A stretch of 64,000 nucleotides of DNA from DATBVX01 sp963810775 (GTDB taxonomy: Bacteria; Pseudomonadota; Gammaproteobacteria; Steroidobacterales; Steroidobacteraceae), in NCBI GenBank assembly GCA_963810775.1, contig CAWEOT010000015.1:186001-250000 (forward strand). Reading direction: 5' to 3'. A program made the translations under genes and the position numbers. Of this stretch, positions 43,925 to 52,965 are shown in pieces (position 1 is the stretch's first letter; every line of letters begins with the position of its first letter). Below the pieces are notes generated by a model. The model had not been told where the DNA came from. It worked only from the letters and a program-made list of their open reading frames with translations, and ran no database searches.

Positions 43925-45136
43925 GTGGCGAGTGATGTCGATACGGGTGCGTGCTTAGACGAGGGAACCGCCTACGGGCGGCGACCGCAGCAGGCCAACA
44001 AGCTCCTGACGGAGGTCGGGCCGGGAACAGCGTGTGGCGAGCTGATGCGTCGCTACTGGCAACCGATTGCCGCGTCGCAGAAGGTCAGCGACCTGCCGCA
44101 GAAGGTCCGCATCCTGGGCGAGGACCTGATCCTGTTCCGGGACGGGAAGGGCAGGCCCGGGCTCGTCTATCCGCGCTGTATGCATCGGGGCACCTCCTTG
44201 TTCTACGGCCGAGTCGAGACTGACGGCATTCGCTGTTGCTACCACGGCTGGCTGTTCGATGTTGAGGGGCGTTGCCTCGAGCAACCCTGCGAACCGGAAG
44301 GTGGCCGACACCGGGATGCCGCACGGCAGCCCTGGTATCCGCTGGAAGAACGGTATGGCCTCGTGTTCGCCTACCTCGGGCCGCCCGAAAAGAAGCCCAT
44401 CCTGCCCTCCTACGACAATCTCGAAACGCTCGAGCCCGATGTCGTCCTGTGGTCGGACGTGGGCGGTTTCGGTGCCACCGGTGATGCGAGCCTGGCGGTG
44501 CTGCCCTACAGCTGGCTGCACATGAACGACAACATCATGGACCCGTTTCATGTGCACGTGCTGCATTCGACCATCAGCGGCATCCAGTTTCATGCCCAGT
44601 TTGCACTGATGCCGAAAGTCGATTTTTTCCACGCCGATCACGGCGTGTGCTATTCGGCGATTCGTCAGCTCGAGGATGGGCGCGAGGTGGATCGCATTTC
44701 ATCGTGGCTGATGCCGAACATCATGAGCGTGCCCGATATCGGCATGCGCTCTGGCCAGTCATCCGGCATCTCGTGGGTCGTACCGGTCGATGATTCGCAT
44801 TACGTGCAGGCCTTTGCGATGAAGCTGCCCAAGGGCCAGTCGTTCTGGGAGATGCGCCTCAATGGTAAGAGCTGGGGTGAGATGACCGAAGAGGAGCATC
44901 AGCGTGCGCCGGGAGACTACGAAGCGCAGGCGGGACAGGGGCCGATTTCACTGCACTCGGAGGAACACCTGGTCACGAGCGACCGAGGCATCATGATGCA
45001 GCGACGTCTGCTCGCGCAGCAGATGGAGATCGTCGCCAAGGGCGGTGATCCGCTCGGGGTCAATTTCGATCCCGCCAAGGCGCTGGTACGGATTCGCTCC
45101 GGGAATTTCTACCGCACCGCACGTGCAGCAGGGTAG
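43925..45136 (+). CDS. Rieske ring-hydroxylating oxygenase (phthalate 4,5-dioxygenase type)
   Basis: 403 residues from GTG 43925, preceded by GGGGAG. Rieske ligands are CMHRGT and CCYHGW; the mononuclear iron site is NIMDPFHVHVLH (Asp and two His). The N-terminal LMRRYWQPIAAS segment is typical of phthalate dioxygenase-like oxygenases. It would hydroxylate or demethylate an aromatic acid, with electrons from a separate reductase that I do not find in this window. Located just upstream of the aldehyde dehydrogenase and the ligIABC genes. Confidence 0.88.
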   Translation: MASDVDTGACLDEGTAYGRRPQQANKLLTEVGPGTACGELMRRYWQPIAASQKVSDLPQKVRILGEDLILFRDGKGRPGLVYPRCMHRGTSLFYGRVETDGIRCCYHGWLFDVEGRCLEQPCEPEGGRHRDAARQPWYPLEERYGLVFAYLGPPEKKPILPSYDNLETLEPDVVLWSDVGGFGATGDASLAVLPYSWLHMNDNIMDPFHVHVLHSTISGIQFHAQFALMPKVDFFHADHGVCYSAIRQLEDGREVDRISSWLMPNIMSVPDIGMRSGQSSGISWVVPVDDSHYVQAFAMKLPKGQSFWEMRLNGKSWGEMTEEEHQRAPGDYEAQAGQGPISLHSEEHLVTSDRGIMMQRRLLAQQMEIVAKGGDPLGVNFDPAKALVRIRSGNFYRTARAAG

Positions 45137-45150
45137 GGCTCAGACATCGC

Positions 45151-45181
45151 TGGGGTAGTTCCACCCGACCGAACTACCCCA
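45151..45181. terminator. Hairpin between convergent Rieske and aldehyde dehydrogenase genes
   Basis: TGGGGTAGTT and its complement form a perfect 10-bp stem with an 11-base loop. On the plus strand it is followed by CGGTTTTC. It overlaps the last codons of the aldehyde dehydrogenase gene (stop at 45174-45176). A shared terminator is likely. Confidence 0.5.
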
Positions 45182-46610
45182 CGGTTTTCAGCACGCTGAT
45201 GACTCGCGGCTCGAGATAACCCTTCAGGCCAAGCGCCGAATACTGCCGGCCGATACCGGACTCCTTGGCGCCACCGAACGGAACATTCGCCGCAGTCGCA
45301 CGGTGCTGGTTGACCCAGGCGGTTCCGACTTCGAGACGCGCGGCAATTCGAGCGGCACGTTCGGGATCCGCGCTCCAGACCGAACCGCTCAACCCATAGC
45401 GGGTGTCGTTCGCGCGGCGCAACGCATCCTCGATGTCGCTGAATTTCAGGACCGGCAGGATCGGGCCGAACTGCTCCTCAGTCACGAGCCGGCTATTCTC
45501 CGCGACATCGGTAACCACGGTCGGAGTGACGAAATACCCCGGCCGTTCGAGCACCTCGCCGCCAGCGAGTATTCGTGCGCCGCTCCGCCGCGTGTCCTCC
45601 AGGATTCCAACTACACGCTCGTACTGTTCGCGATTCTGGATAGGCCCCATCTGTGTCGCCGAGTCGAGGCCATCGCCAAGTTTGACCTCACGTGCTTCTG
45701 CCGCAAGCGCCTCGGCGAGCGCCTGATGAATGCTCTCATGAGCATAGATGCGCTTGATTGCCATGCAGACCTGGCCGCTATTCACGAAGGCGGCGAAGAA
45801 GAGCTTTGAAGCCACCGCTTTAACGTCCACATCATCGAGCACGATCGCCGCATCGTTCCCGCCGAGCTCGAGCGTGATGCGCTTGAGATTGCCGGCGGCG
45901 CTCGCCATCACTTTCTTGCCCGTCTCGATGGAACCGGTGAAGGAAATCTTGTCGATGCCGGGATGCTCCGTCATCCACTGGCCCAGCTCGTCGCCGCCCG
46001 CCAGGATGTTCACGACGCCGGCCGGAAAGATCTCACGTGCGAGCTCACCGATCTTGAGCGTGCTGAGCGGCGTGTAAGGCGACGGTTTGAGAACCACGGT
46101 ATTGCCGGTGTAGAGCGCGGACGTAAGCGGACCTGCAGCCAGATTGATGGGTGCATTCCATGGCGTGATGATGCCGACCACGCCGAGCGGGTAGTAGTGC
46201 AGTTCGATCCGGCGTTGCGCGTCCTCGACGAGGACTTCAGGCTCGATCGAAATGCGCGTCATGCCTTCGGACTGGCTGAAAGCGCGGCCGATCTCATCGC
46301 GTGATTGCGACACGGGCTTGCCCTGCTCGCGGGTGAGCAGGTCAGCAAGAGAATCCTGGTGGGCACGAAGCGTTTCTCCGAGTCGCCGGAGTAGTGAAGC
46401 CCGCTCTTCGTAGCTGGTGCGAGACCATGCCGCGAAGGCCACCCGCGCAGCTGCGACTGCCTGGTCGAGCTGAGCTCGACTCGCACTCGGGGCACGCGCG
46501 AACACTTGCTCGGTCGCCGGATTGATCACGTCGATCGATCCAGCGCTCGTGACCAGCTCACCATCAATCAGGTGGGCAAAATCGCTACGCATCGGGTGTT
46601 GTTCGCTCAT
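45174..46610 (-). CDS. NAD(P)-dependent aldehyde dehydrogenase
   Basis: 478 residues. ALDH motifs are all present: TPWNAPINL, KPSPYTPLST, SFTGSIETGKKV, catalytic Glu in TLELGGNDAA, catalytic Cys in NSGQVCMAIKR, and VPFGGAKESG near the end. It is only distantly similar to the enzyme at 14061-15542. Divergent from ligI (44 bp between the starts), so it may serve the same pathway, for example oxidising an aromatic aldehyde (vanillin or protocatechualdehyde type) before ring opening. Specificity is inferred from position only. Confidence 0.93.
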   Translation of the reverse strand: MSEQHPMRSDFAHLIDGELVTSAGSIDVINPATEQVFARAPSASRAQLDQAVAAARVAFAAWSRTSYEERASLLRRLGETLRAHQDSLADLLTREQGKPVSQSRDEIGRAFSQSEGMTRISIEPEVLVEDAQRRIELHYYPLGVVGIITPWNAPINLAAGPLTSALYTGNTVVLKPSPYTPLSTLKIGELAREIFPAGVVNILAGGDELGQWMTEHPGIDKISFTGSIETGKKVMASAAGNLKRITLELGGNDAAIVLDDVDVKAVASKLFFAAFVNSGQVCMAIKRIYAHESIHQALAEALAAEAREVKLGDGLDSATQMGPIQNREQYERVVGILEDTRRSGARILAGGEVLERPGYFVTPTVVTDVAENSRLVTEEQFGPILPVLKFSDIEDALRRANDTRYGLSGSVWSADPERAARIAARLEVGTAWVNQHRATAANVPFGGAKESGIGRQYSALGLKGYLEPRVISVLKTVG

Positions 46611-46654
46611 GGCAGATTGTCTGACGGGAGAGCGGTGCTACGATAACAAATCCA

Positions 46655-47530
46655 ATGATTCCGACCTGCAAAGCGCCCGATCCGCACCCGCGCAAGCCCA
46701 AGTACACGCCCCCGGCGGGGGCGTGCGACGCGCATTGCCACATCTTCGGACCCGGCGATAAGTACCCGTACGCACCCGATCGCACCTACACGCCCCCGGA
46801 TGCGCCACTCGAGAAATTCAGGGAGTTGCAAAAAATTCTCGGGCTCGAGCGCGCGGTGCTTGTCAACGCGAGCTGCCACGGGCGGGACAATGCTGTGATT
46901 CTCGATGCCATTGCCCAGAGTGGCGGCCGCTATCGTGGTGTCGTCAACGCCGATGACTCATTTAGCGGACGCGACTTCGAGTTTCTGCACGCAGGCGGTT
47001 GCCGGGGAGTGCGCTTCAACTTCGTCAAACATCTCGGCGGCGTCCCCGACATGGACGAGTTTCGGCGTGTCATCGAGCGCGTGAAGCCGCTCGGGTGGCA
47101 CGTGGTGCTGCACTTCGACGCCTCGGACCTGGTCGAATTCGCGCCGATGCTGCACCGGCTGCCGGTGCCTTTCATCATCGATCACATGGGACGCGTCGCC
47201 ACGCAGCACGGATTGCAGCAGGAGCCGTTTCAGCGTCTGCTCGAGCTCGCGCGTCATCACGAGGACTGCTGGGTGAAGATCTGCGGCGCTGAGCGCATCT
47301 CGAGCGCGGGTCCGCCGTTCACCGATGCCGTTCCGTTTGCTCAGGAACTCATCCGCGCCGCGCCGGATCGCATCCTGTGGGGAACCGATTGGCCGCACCC
47401 GAACATTTCACGGCACATGCCGAATGACGGGGACCTGGTCGATCTCATTCCCTTGTTCGCACCGGATGTCACGGTGCAGAAGCGCATCCTGGTGGATAAT
47501 CCGCAACGCCTGTACGGCTTCGACGCTTAA
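46655..47530 (+). CDS. ligI: 2-Pyrone-4,6-dicarboxylate hydrolase-like amidohydrolase
   Basis: 291 residues of the amidohydrolase superfamily with the LigI pattern: CDAHCHIFGPGDKYPY (metal and substrate His), HVVLHFDASDLVEF, VPFIIDHMGRV and WGTDWPHPNISRHMP (catalytic Asp). LigI hydrolyses PDC to oxalomesaconate in the protocatechuate 4,5-cleavage pathway. The next three genes are ligA, ligB and ligC of the same pathway, which confirms the assignment. No cofactor metal is needed by LigI, consistent with an incomplete metal-ligand set. Confidence 0.88.
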   Translation: MIPTCKAPDPHPRKPKYTPPAGACDAHCHIFGPGDKYPYAPDRTYTPPDAPLEKFRELQKILGLERAVLVNASCHGRDNAVILDAIAQSGGRYRGVVNADDSFSGRDFEFLHAGGCRGVRFNFVKHLGGVPDMDEFRRVIERVKPLGWHVVLHFDASDLVEFAPMLHRLPVPFIIDHMGRVATQHGLQQEPFQRLLELARHHEDCWVKICGAERISSAGPPFTDAVPFAQELIRAAPDRILWGTDWPHPNISRHMPNDGDLVDLIPLFAPDVTVQKRILVDNPQRLYGFDA

Positions 47531-47544
47531 GAGACAAGGAACTC

Positions 47545-47988
47545 ATGACCAAGACTCCGCCACCTGGGACGTCGGATGAATTCAACGACATCCCCGGCAC
47601 CATCCTGTTCGACATGCAGCGCTCGCGACAGGGCTATCACCTCAACATGTTCTGCATGTCGCTGATGAAGCCCGAGAATCGTACCGAGTTCAAAGCGAAC
47701 GAAGCGGCCTACCTGCAGAAATTCCCCATGACGCAGGAGCAGCGCGAAGCGGTGCTGAAACGCAACTGGAACCGCATGATCGAGCTCGGCGGCAACATCT
47801 ATTTTCTTGCCAAGCTCTTTTCGTCCGACGGACTGTCATTCCAGCACGTCGCGGCGCTGATGACCGGCTCCACGCAGGAGCAGTATGCACAGATGATGAT
47901 CCACGGCGGGCGATCGGTCGAAGGCAACCGCAGCAAGTCCGAACGCAAACCCGCCCGCACCAAGTCGGAGCGCAAGCGCCGTGGCTAA
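47545..47988 (+). CDS. ligA: Protocatechuate 4,5-dioxygenase alpha (small) subunit
   Basis: 147 residues, close in length to LigA of Sphingobium. The family's core is present: IPGTILFDMQRSRQGYHLNMF, PENRTEFKANEAAYLQKFPMT and LAKLFSSDGLSFQHVAALMTG, with a basic C-terminal tail (SERKPARTKSERKRRG). It covers the active site of LigB. An AAGGA ribosome site precedes the ATG; the end overlaps the GTG start of ligB by 8 bp, giving coupled translation. Confidence 0.92.
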   Translation: MTKTPPPGTSDEFNDIPGTILFDMQRSRQGYHLNMFCMSLMKPENRTEFKANEAAYLQKFPMTQEQREAVLKRNWNRMIELGGNIYFLAKLFSSDGLSFQHVAALMTGSTQEQYAQMMIHGGRSVEGNRSKSERKPARTKSERKRRG

Positions 47989-48904
47989 GATCATCGCCAG
48001 CGTAAATGTCTCGCACGTCCCTGCCATCGGGGCGGCCATCGATCTTGGCAAGACCGGGCAACCCTATTGGGCGCCAGTCTTCAAAGGCTTTGAGCGCTCG
48101 AAGCAGTGGATTGCGGACCTGAAGCCCGACGTGATCATCCTGGTCTACAACGATCACGCTTCTGCGTTCTCACTCGAGATCATTCCCACGTTCGCGCTCG
48201 GCTGCGCGGCGGAATTTCCGCCGGCGGACGAGGGCTGGGGTCCGCGACCGGTGCCAGTGGTGAAGGGGCACCCGGAGCTCGCCTGTCACATCGCGCAGTC
48301 GGTGATCCTTGATGAGTTCGATCTCACCATCGTCAACAAGATGGACGTCGACCACGGACTCACTGTGCCCCTGTCGCTCATGTTCGGCCAGCCGAAGGAA
48401 TGGCCGTGCAAGATCATCCCGCTGCCGGTGAATGTCGTGCAGTATCCGCCGCCGACCGGCAATCGCTGCTTTCATCTCGGCAAGGCGATCCGCAAGGCCG
48501 TGGAAGCGTATCCGGAAGACTTGCGGGTCGTGATCTTCGGCACCGGCGGCATGTCACACCAGCTGCAGGGTCCGCGCGCGGGTCTCATCAACCGGAAGTT
48601 CGATAAGAATTTCCTCGACAAGCTGGTCAAGGATCCGGTGGCGCTCACGAAAATTCCGTTCCTGGAGTACGTACGCGAGGCGGGGTCAGAGGCGATCGAA
48701 CTCGTGATGTGGCTGATCGCGCGCGGTGCGCTCGATGCCAAGGTGCGCGAGGTGTATCGCTTCTATCACGTGCCCACCTCGAACACGGCGCTGGGTCACA
48801 TCATCCTCGAGAACGAGACCCAGCCGCGCAAGGTCGCGACGCGTAAGCCGCGAGCGCCCGCGAGGAAGAAGGCGCGCGTGGTCGGCAAACGGAGGGCTGC
48901 GTAA
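47981..48904 (+). CDS. ligB: Protocatechuate 4,5-dioxygenase beta (catalytic) subunit
   Basis: 307 residues from GTG 47981. All active-site residues of LigB are visible: His12 (VSHVPAIG) and His59 (YNDHASAF) as iron ligands, Glu240 (GSEAIELVMW) as the third ligand, and the catalytic His193 (GGMSHQLQG), matching His12, His61, Glu242 and His195 of the Sphingobium enzyme. It cleaves protocatechuate between C4 and C5 to 4-carboxy-2-hydroxymuconate-6-semialdehyde. It has an added basic Lys/Arg/Ala-rich tail of about 25 residues after the conserved core. Overlaps ligA and shares one base with ligC. Confidence 0.94.
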   Translation: MAKIIASVNVSHVPAIGAAIDLGKTGQPYWAPVFKGFERSKQWIADLKPDVIILVYNDHASAFSLEIIPTFALGCAAEFPPADEGWGPRPVPVVKGHPELACHIAQSVILDEFDLTIVNKMDVDHGLTVPLSLMFGQPKEWPCKIIPLPVNVVQYPPPTGNRCFHLGKAIRKAVEAYPEDLRVVIFGTGGMSHQLQGPRAGLINRKFDKNFLDKLVKDPVALTKIPFLEYVREAGSEAIELVMWLIARGALDAKVREVYRFYHVPTSNTALGHIILENETQPRKVATRKPRAPARKKARVVGKRRAA

Positions 48905-49851
48905 TGAAAGTGTGCATGGCGGGGCAGGGCGCCTTCGGCGTGAAGCACCTCGAGGCGATGCAGAAGATCGACGGCATCGAGGTCGTGACGCTCGCCGGCG
49001 GCAGCGCGGAATCCACGGCAGAAGTCGCGAAGAAATTCTCGATACCCCATTGGACAACGGATCTCGCCGAGAGCCTTGCGCGCCCCGGTGTCGAGGCGGT
49101 AATCCTGGCCACACCGACGCAGATGCATGCGAAGCAGACCGAACAATGCCTGCGCGCCGGCAAGCACGTGCAGGTCGAAATTCCGATGGCGGACAACCTC
49201 GCGGACGCCGAGCGCGTGGTGCGCTTGCAGAAGGAGACTGGACTCATCGCCATGGCCGGACATACGCGCCGCTTCAATCCGAGCCATCAGTGGATTCACA
49301 AGCGCATCAAGGCCGGCGAGCTGAAGGTGCTGCAGATGGACGTGCAGACGTATTTTTTCCGGCGCACCAACATGAATGCGCTCGGCAAGCCGCGCAGCTG
49401 GACCGATCACTTGTTGTGGCACCACGCCTGCCACACCGTCGACCTGTTTCAGTATCAAACCGGTGAGACCGCCTCACAGGTCTGCGCACTGCAGGGCCCG
49501 ATCCATCCGACGCTCGGAATCGCCATGGACATGAGCATCGGTATGAAGGTCCCGTCGGGGGCTATCTGTACGTTGTCACTGTCATTCAACAATGACGGCC
49601 CGCTCGGCACGTTCTTCCGTTACATCTGCGATAACGGAACGTACATCGCACGCTACGACGAGCTGCTGGATGGCAAGAACAATCCGATCGACGTATCCAA
49701 AGTCGACGTATCGATGAACGGCATCGAGCTGCAGGATCGGGAGTTCTTTGCCGCGATCCGTGAAAAGCGCGAGCCGAACGCGAGTGTCCGGCAGGTATTG
49801 CCCGCCATGCAGACCCTCGATCGCCTGGAGCAGGCTCTGAAGAAGAACTGA
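48904..49851 (+). CDS. ligC: 4-Carboxy-2-hydroxymuconate-6-semialdehyde dehydrogenase
   Basis: 315 residues of the Gfo/Idh/MocA family. N-terminal NADP site is MAGQGAFGVKHLEAMQ; the catalytic region has WTDHLLWHHACHTVDLFQYQ. LigC oxidises the hemiacetal of the ring-opened product to 2-pyrone-4,6-dicarboxylate, the substrate of LigI two genes upstream. The start shares one base with the ligB stop (TAATG). The gene order ligI-ligA-ligB-ligC gives three consecutive steps of one pathway. Confidence 0.92.
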   Translation: MKVCMAGQGAFGVKHLEAMQKIDGIEVVTLAGGSAESTAEVAKKFSIPHWTTDLAESLARPGVEAVILATPTQMHAKQTEQCLRAGKHVQVEIPMADNLADAERVVRLQKETGLIAMAGHTRRFNPSHQWIHKRIKAGELKVLQMDVQTYFFRRTNMNALGKPRSWTDHLLWHHACHTVDLFQYQTGETASQVCALQGPIHPTLGIAMDMSIGMKVPSGAICTLSLSFNNDGPLGTFFRYICDNGTYIARYDELLDGKNNPIDVSKVDVSMNGIELQDREFFAAIREKREPNASVRQVLPAMQTLDRLEQALKKN

Positions 49852-50063
49852 CGCGGCAGCGTCACATCGGCGCGGACATCGCCGCGTCGACTTGCCTGAA
49901 ATCGCGCCCCAAAACGCGTTCCTCTTGAGAGCGCCGACCAGTAACGCTCCGGCGTTGAGCCTGGCGCCTCGGTCTCAATACGGATTCTGGTGCGCCAAAG
50001 ATCGTGCCGATTCCGTCTTATGGGGAGGAACCAACCACAAACCCCTAAACCGAGGAGGATGTC

Positions 50064-50837
50064 ATGAAGAGCATCATGCAGCCCGTTCTTGTACTTCTGT
50101 GTCTCACCGCTTCCGGGACCCTGCTTGCCAACGACCAGGGCCAGAACAACTGCAAGAGCCTGCCGAGTCACGCAGCTCTGAAATCGGCGCTGGCGGCAGC
50201 TGTCGCTGCCGAGGCGAGCGGCCTGAATCTGGACATGTGGGCCACGCTTGTCGATCGCGATGGCGTCGTCTGCGCGGTGGCGTTTTCCGGCGCCAATCGC
50301 GGAGCGCAGTGGCCGGGGAGCCGTGTGATCTCCGCTCAGAAGGCCAACACCGCCAACGCTTTCAGCCTGGACGGTCTCGCCCTGTCGACTGCCAACCTGT
50401 ACTCGGCGGTGCAACCGGGCGGGAGCCTGTTCGGCCTGCAGGAAAGCAACCCGGTAAGGACGAGTGTCGCGTACCAGGGGCCTTCGCAAGCCTACGGCAC
50501 GCGAAATGATCCGATGGTGGGCGAGAAGATCGGCGGAGTGAATGTGTTTGGCGGCGGCCTGGCTCTCTACAGCGCCCACGGCCACATCGTCGGTGCCGTA
50601 GGCGTGAGCGGAGATACCTCGTGCGCCGACCATCGCATCGCCTGGCGAGCGCGGACCAACCTCAAGCTGGACAAGCTGGCGGGATTGTTCGCGGTTTCCG
50701 GGGATGCCGAGCGTCCGGACGATATCGTCTTCGACATCACAGCCAATCCGAGCGGCGGCACGGGCGTAAGTGCCGGCGGCTTCGGTCACCCGGAGTGCAT
50801 CAACACCGATACTTCGGATCTACCCAAGGTCCAGTAG
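50064..50837 (+). CDS. Exported GlcG/HbpS-like haem-degrading or haem-binding protein
   Basis: 257 residues. A strong ribosome site (GAGGAGG) precedes ATG 50064. The signal peptide (MQPVLVLLCLTASGTLLA) is followed by the GlcG/HbpS fold: HAALKSALAAAVAAEASGLNL, WATLVDRDGVVCAVAFSGAN, RVISAQKANTANAFSLD, and GGLALYSAHGHIVGAVGVSGD. HbpS senses or binds haem, and GlcG relatives are common near aromatic and glycolate genes without a defined role. It sits 212 bp after ligC and is bounded by a strong hairpin, so it is probably a separate unit. Confidence 0.82.
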   Translation: MKSIMQPVLVLLCLTASGTLLANDQGQNNCKSLPSHAALKSALAAAVAAEASGLNLDMWATLVDRDGVVCAVAFSGANRGAQWPGSRVISAQKANTANAFSLDGLALSTANLYSAVQPGGSLFGLQESNPVRTSVAYQGPSQAYGTRNDPMVGEKIGGVNVFGGGLALYSAHGHIVGAVGVSGDTSCADHRIAWRARTNLKLDKLAGLFAVSGDAERPDDIVFDITANPSGGTGVSAGGFGHPECINTDTSDLPKVQ

Positions 50838-50845
50838 CCCTACGC

Positions 50846-50871
50846 GGACGGGCGCCTGCAGGCGCCCGTCC
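50846..50871. terminator. Hairpin between convergent HbpS-like and aldo/keto reductase genes
   Basis: GGACGGGCGCC and its exact complement form an 11-bp stem with a TGCA loop, directly between two convergent stop codons. No T-run; likely a shared, bidirectional terminator. Confidence 0.65.
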
Positions 50872-50872
50872 C

Positions 50873-51856
50873 TCAACCGTTCAAGATCTTCATCATCGAG
50901 GGCGGGTGGCGCTCGCCGTGCACTCCGAGACCTTGCACCAGGCGCGCAAGCTCTGAGCGCTCGGCCGGCGCGAGCGCTACATCCAGTGCGCCGAGATTGT
51001 CCGCAAGATGGACGCGCGTCTTCATGCCCGGAATCGGGTGGATGTCGCTGCCTGCGGTCAGCACCCAGGCGAGCGCCAGCTGAGCGACCGAGCAGCCTTT
51101 GCGTCCGGCGAGTTCGCCGATCGCCTGCGTGATGCGTGCATTGTGTTCCGCGTTGGCGTCCTGGAAGCGGGGCTGCAGGCGGCGGTTGTCGTCCGCCGGG
51201 AGATCTGCAAGGCGTGCGAAGTTTCCGGCGAGGAATCCACGTCCGAGCGGGCTATAAGCGACGAAACCGACGCCGAGCTCGCGGCACGCTGGCAGGATCT
51301 CGAGCTCAGGCTCACGTGACCAAAGGGAGTACTCGCTCTGCACCGCGGCGATCGGGTGCACGGCATGACCCCGGCGCAGGGTCCCTACGCTGCACTCGGA
51401 GAGACCCAGGTAGCGGATCTTCCCGGCGTCCACGAGCTTCGCCAGGGCGCCGACCGATTCCTCGATCGGCACATTCCGATCGATGCGGTGCAGGTAGAAC
51501 AGATCGATCCGCTCCACGCCGAGACGCGCCAGGCTCGCCTCACAGGACGCCTGAATCGCCTCCGGGCGGTTGTCTGCCACGAATGTGCCGTCCGCCATGC
51601 GCGATATGCCGTACTTGGTGGCGACGAACACCTCGTCCCGTCGGCCGTGAATACATGAGCCGACAAAGCGCTCGTTACCACCGTTCTGATAGCCCGCCGC
51701 CGTGTCGAGGTGATTGATGCCTCGGTCAATCGCCTGCAGCAGCGTCGCGCGGGCCTCCGTATCATTCCGCGTGCCATACCAGCCCACGAGGCCCATGCAG
51801 CCGAAGCCCATTGCGGACAGTCGCTCGCCGGTATTTCCAAGGACGCGGGTCTGCAT
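50873..51856 (-). CDS. Aldo/keto reductase
   Basis: 327 residues from the ATG at 51856, chosen because GGAGG lies six bases upstream; a longer TTG-led frame is rejected. The AKR barrel shows MQTRVLGNTGERLSAMGFGC, the catalytic Asp and Tyr region NHLDTAAGYQNGGNERFVG, the Lys region EVFVATKYG, catalytic His in FYLHRIDRNV, and the NADPH-binding C-terminal part GRKGCSVAQLALAWVL. It reduces aldehydes or ketones. Convergent with the HbpS-like gene and divergent from ligJ. Confidence 0.92.
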   Translation of the reverse strand: MQTRVLGNTGERLSAMGFGCMGLVGWYGTRNDTEARATLLQAIDRGINHLDTAAGYQNGGNERFVGSCIHGRRDEVFVATKYGISRMADGTFVADNRPEAIQASCEASLARLGVERIDLFYLHRIDRNVPIEESVGALAKLVDAGKIRYLGLSECSVGTLRRGHAVHPIAAVQSEYSLWSREPELEILPACRELGVGFVAYSPLGRGFLAGNFARLADLPADDNRRLQPRFQDANAEHNARITQAIGELAGRKGCSVAQLALAWVLTAGSDIHPIPGMKTRVHLADNLGALDVALAPAERSELARLVQGLGVHGERHPPSMMKILNG

Positions 51857-51939
51857 GGAAGCCTCCAATTGATTTCGACTCGGTCGGACCGGTATAGATA
51901 GAGTGCGAATCGGGGGTCAGAGCAGAGAAGCAAAGATAC

Positions 51940-52950
51940 ATGATCATCGACTGTCACGGTCACTACACGACGGCGCCCGCGGAGCTGCAGAAATACCGCG
52001 ACGGCCAGATCGCGGGGCTCAAGGATCCAGCGCATCGTCCGGCTGCCGCGCACCTGCAGATCAGTGACGATCAGATCCGGGAGAGCCTCGAGGGAGCGCA
52101 GCTCAAGTTCCAGCGCGAGCGGGGCACCGACCTCACGATCTTTTCACCGCGGGCTTCCGCGATGGCGCATCACATCGGCAACGAGACCACCAGCCTGAAC
52201 TGGTCGCGGGCCTGCAACGATCTGATCCAGCGGGTCTGCTCACTCTTTCCCGCCAATTTTGTCGGCGTGTGCCAGCTGCCGCAGTCACCCGGGGTCGCGC
52301 CCGGAAACAGTGCAGCGGAGCTGGAACGGTGCGTGAAACAACTCGGCTTCATTGGCTGCAACCTCAATCCCGACCCGTCGGGCGGTCATTGGGACTCGCC
52401 GCCGCTCACGGACCGTCACTGGTACCCGCTCTACGAGAAGATGGTTGAGCTCGATGTGCCGGCGATGGTGCATGTCAGCTCCTCGTGCAATCCGAATTTC
52501 CACGCCACCGGTGCGCACTACATCAACGCCGACACGACCGCCTTCATGCAGTTCCTGACCTCGGACCTGTTCCGGGATTTCCCGGCGCTGCGATTCGTCA
52601 TCCCGCACGGCGGCGGAGCGGTGCCGTATCACTGGGGTCGATATCGGGGCCTGGCGCAGGACATGAAGCGGCCGCCGTTGAAAGAGCTCCTCCTCAGCAA
52701 CGTATTCTTCGATACCTGCGTGTATCACCTGCCCGGGATCGAATTGCTCTTCAAGGTGGTGCCGATCGAGAACATCCTGTTCGGCTCCGAGATGGTGGGG
52801 GCGGTACGGGGCATCGATCCCGAGACCGGGCACTACTACGACGACACCAAACGCTACCTCGATGCGCTATCGTTGGATGAGCCGGGCAGGCGCAAGGTTT
52901 TCGAGGGTAATGCCCGGCGTGTATACCCGCGGCTCAAGAACCACATATAA
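51940..52950 (+). CDS. ligJ: 4-Oxalomesaconate hydratase (LigJ) / ACMSD-type amidohydrolase
   Basis: 336 residues, close to the length of LigJ of Sphingobium. The N-terminal metal-binding motif is IIDCHGHYTTAP, with later His in VMVH-like PAMVHVSSSCN, in FATGAHYINAD and in VIPHGGGAVPYHWGRYRG. In the PCA 4,5-pathway LigJ hydrates 4-oxalomesaconate to 4-carboxy-4-hydroxy-2-oxoadipate, the step after LigI. The gene is 15 bp upstream of the molybdenum hydroxylase genes on the same strand, so the two processes are probably cotranscribed. Separated from ligABC by the HbpS and reductase genes. Confidence 0.88.
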   Translation: MIIDCHGHYTTAPAELQKYRDGQIAGLKDPAHRPAAAHLQISDDQIRESLEGAQLKFQRERGTDLTIFSPRASAMAHHIGNETTSLNWSRACNDLIQRVCSLFPANFVGVCQLPQSPGVAPGNSAAELERCVKQLGFIGCNLNPDPSGGHWDSPPLTDRHWYPLYEKMVELDVPAMVHVSSSCNPNFHATGAHYINADTTAFMQFLTSDLFRDFPALRFVIPHGGGAVPYHWGRYRGLAQDMKRPPLKELLLSNVFFDTCVYHLPGIELLFKVVPIENILFGSEMVGAVRGIDPETGHYYDDTKRYLDALSLDEPGRRKVFEGNARRVYPRLKNHI

Positions 52951-52965
52951 GGAGTGATCGCTGCC

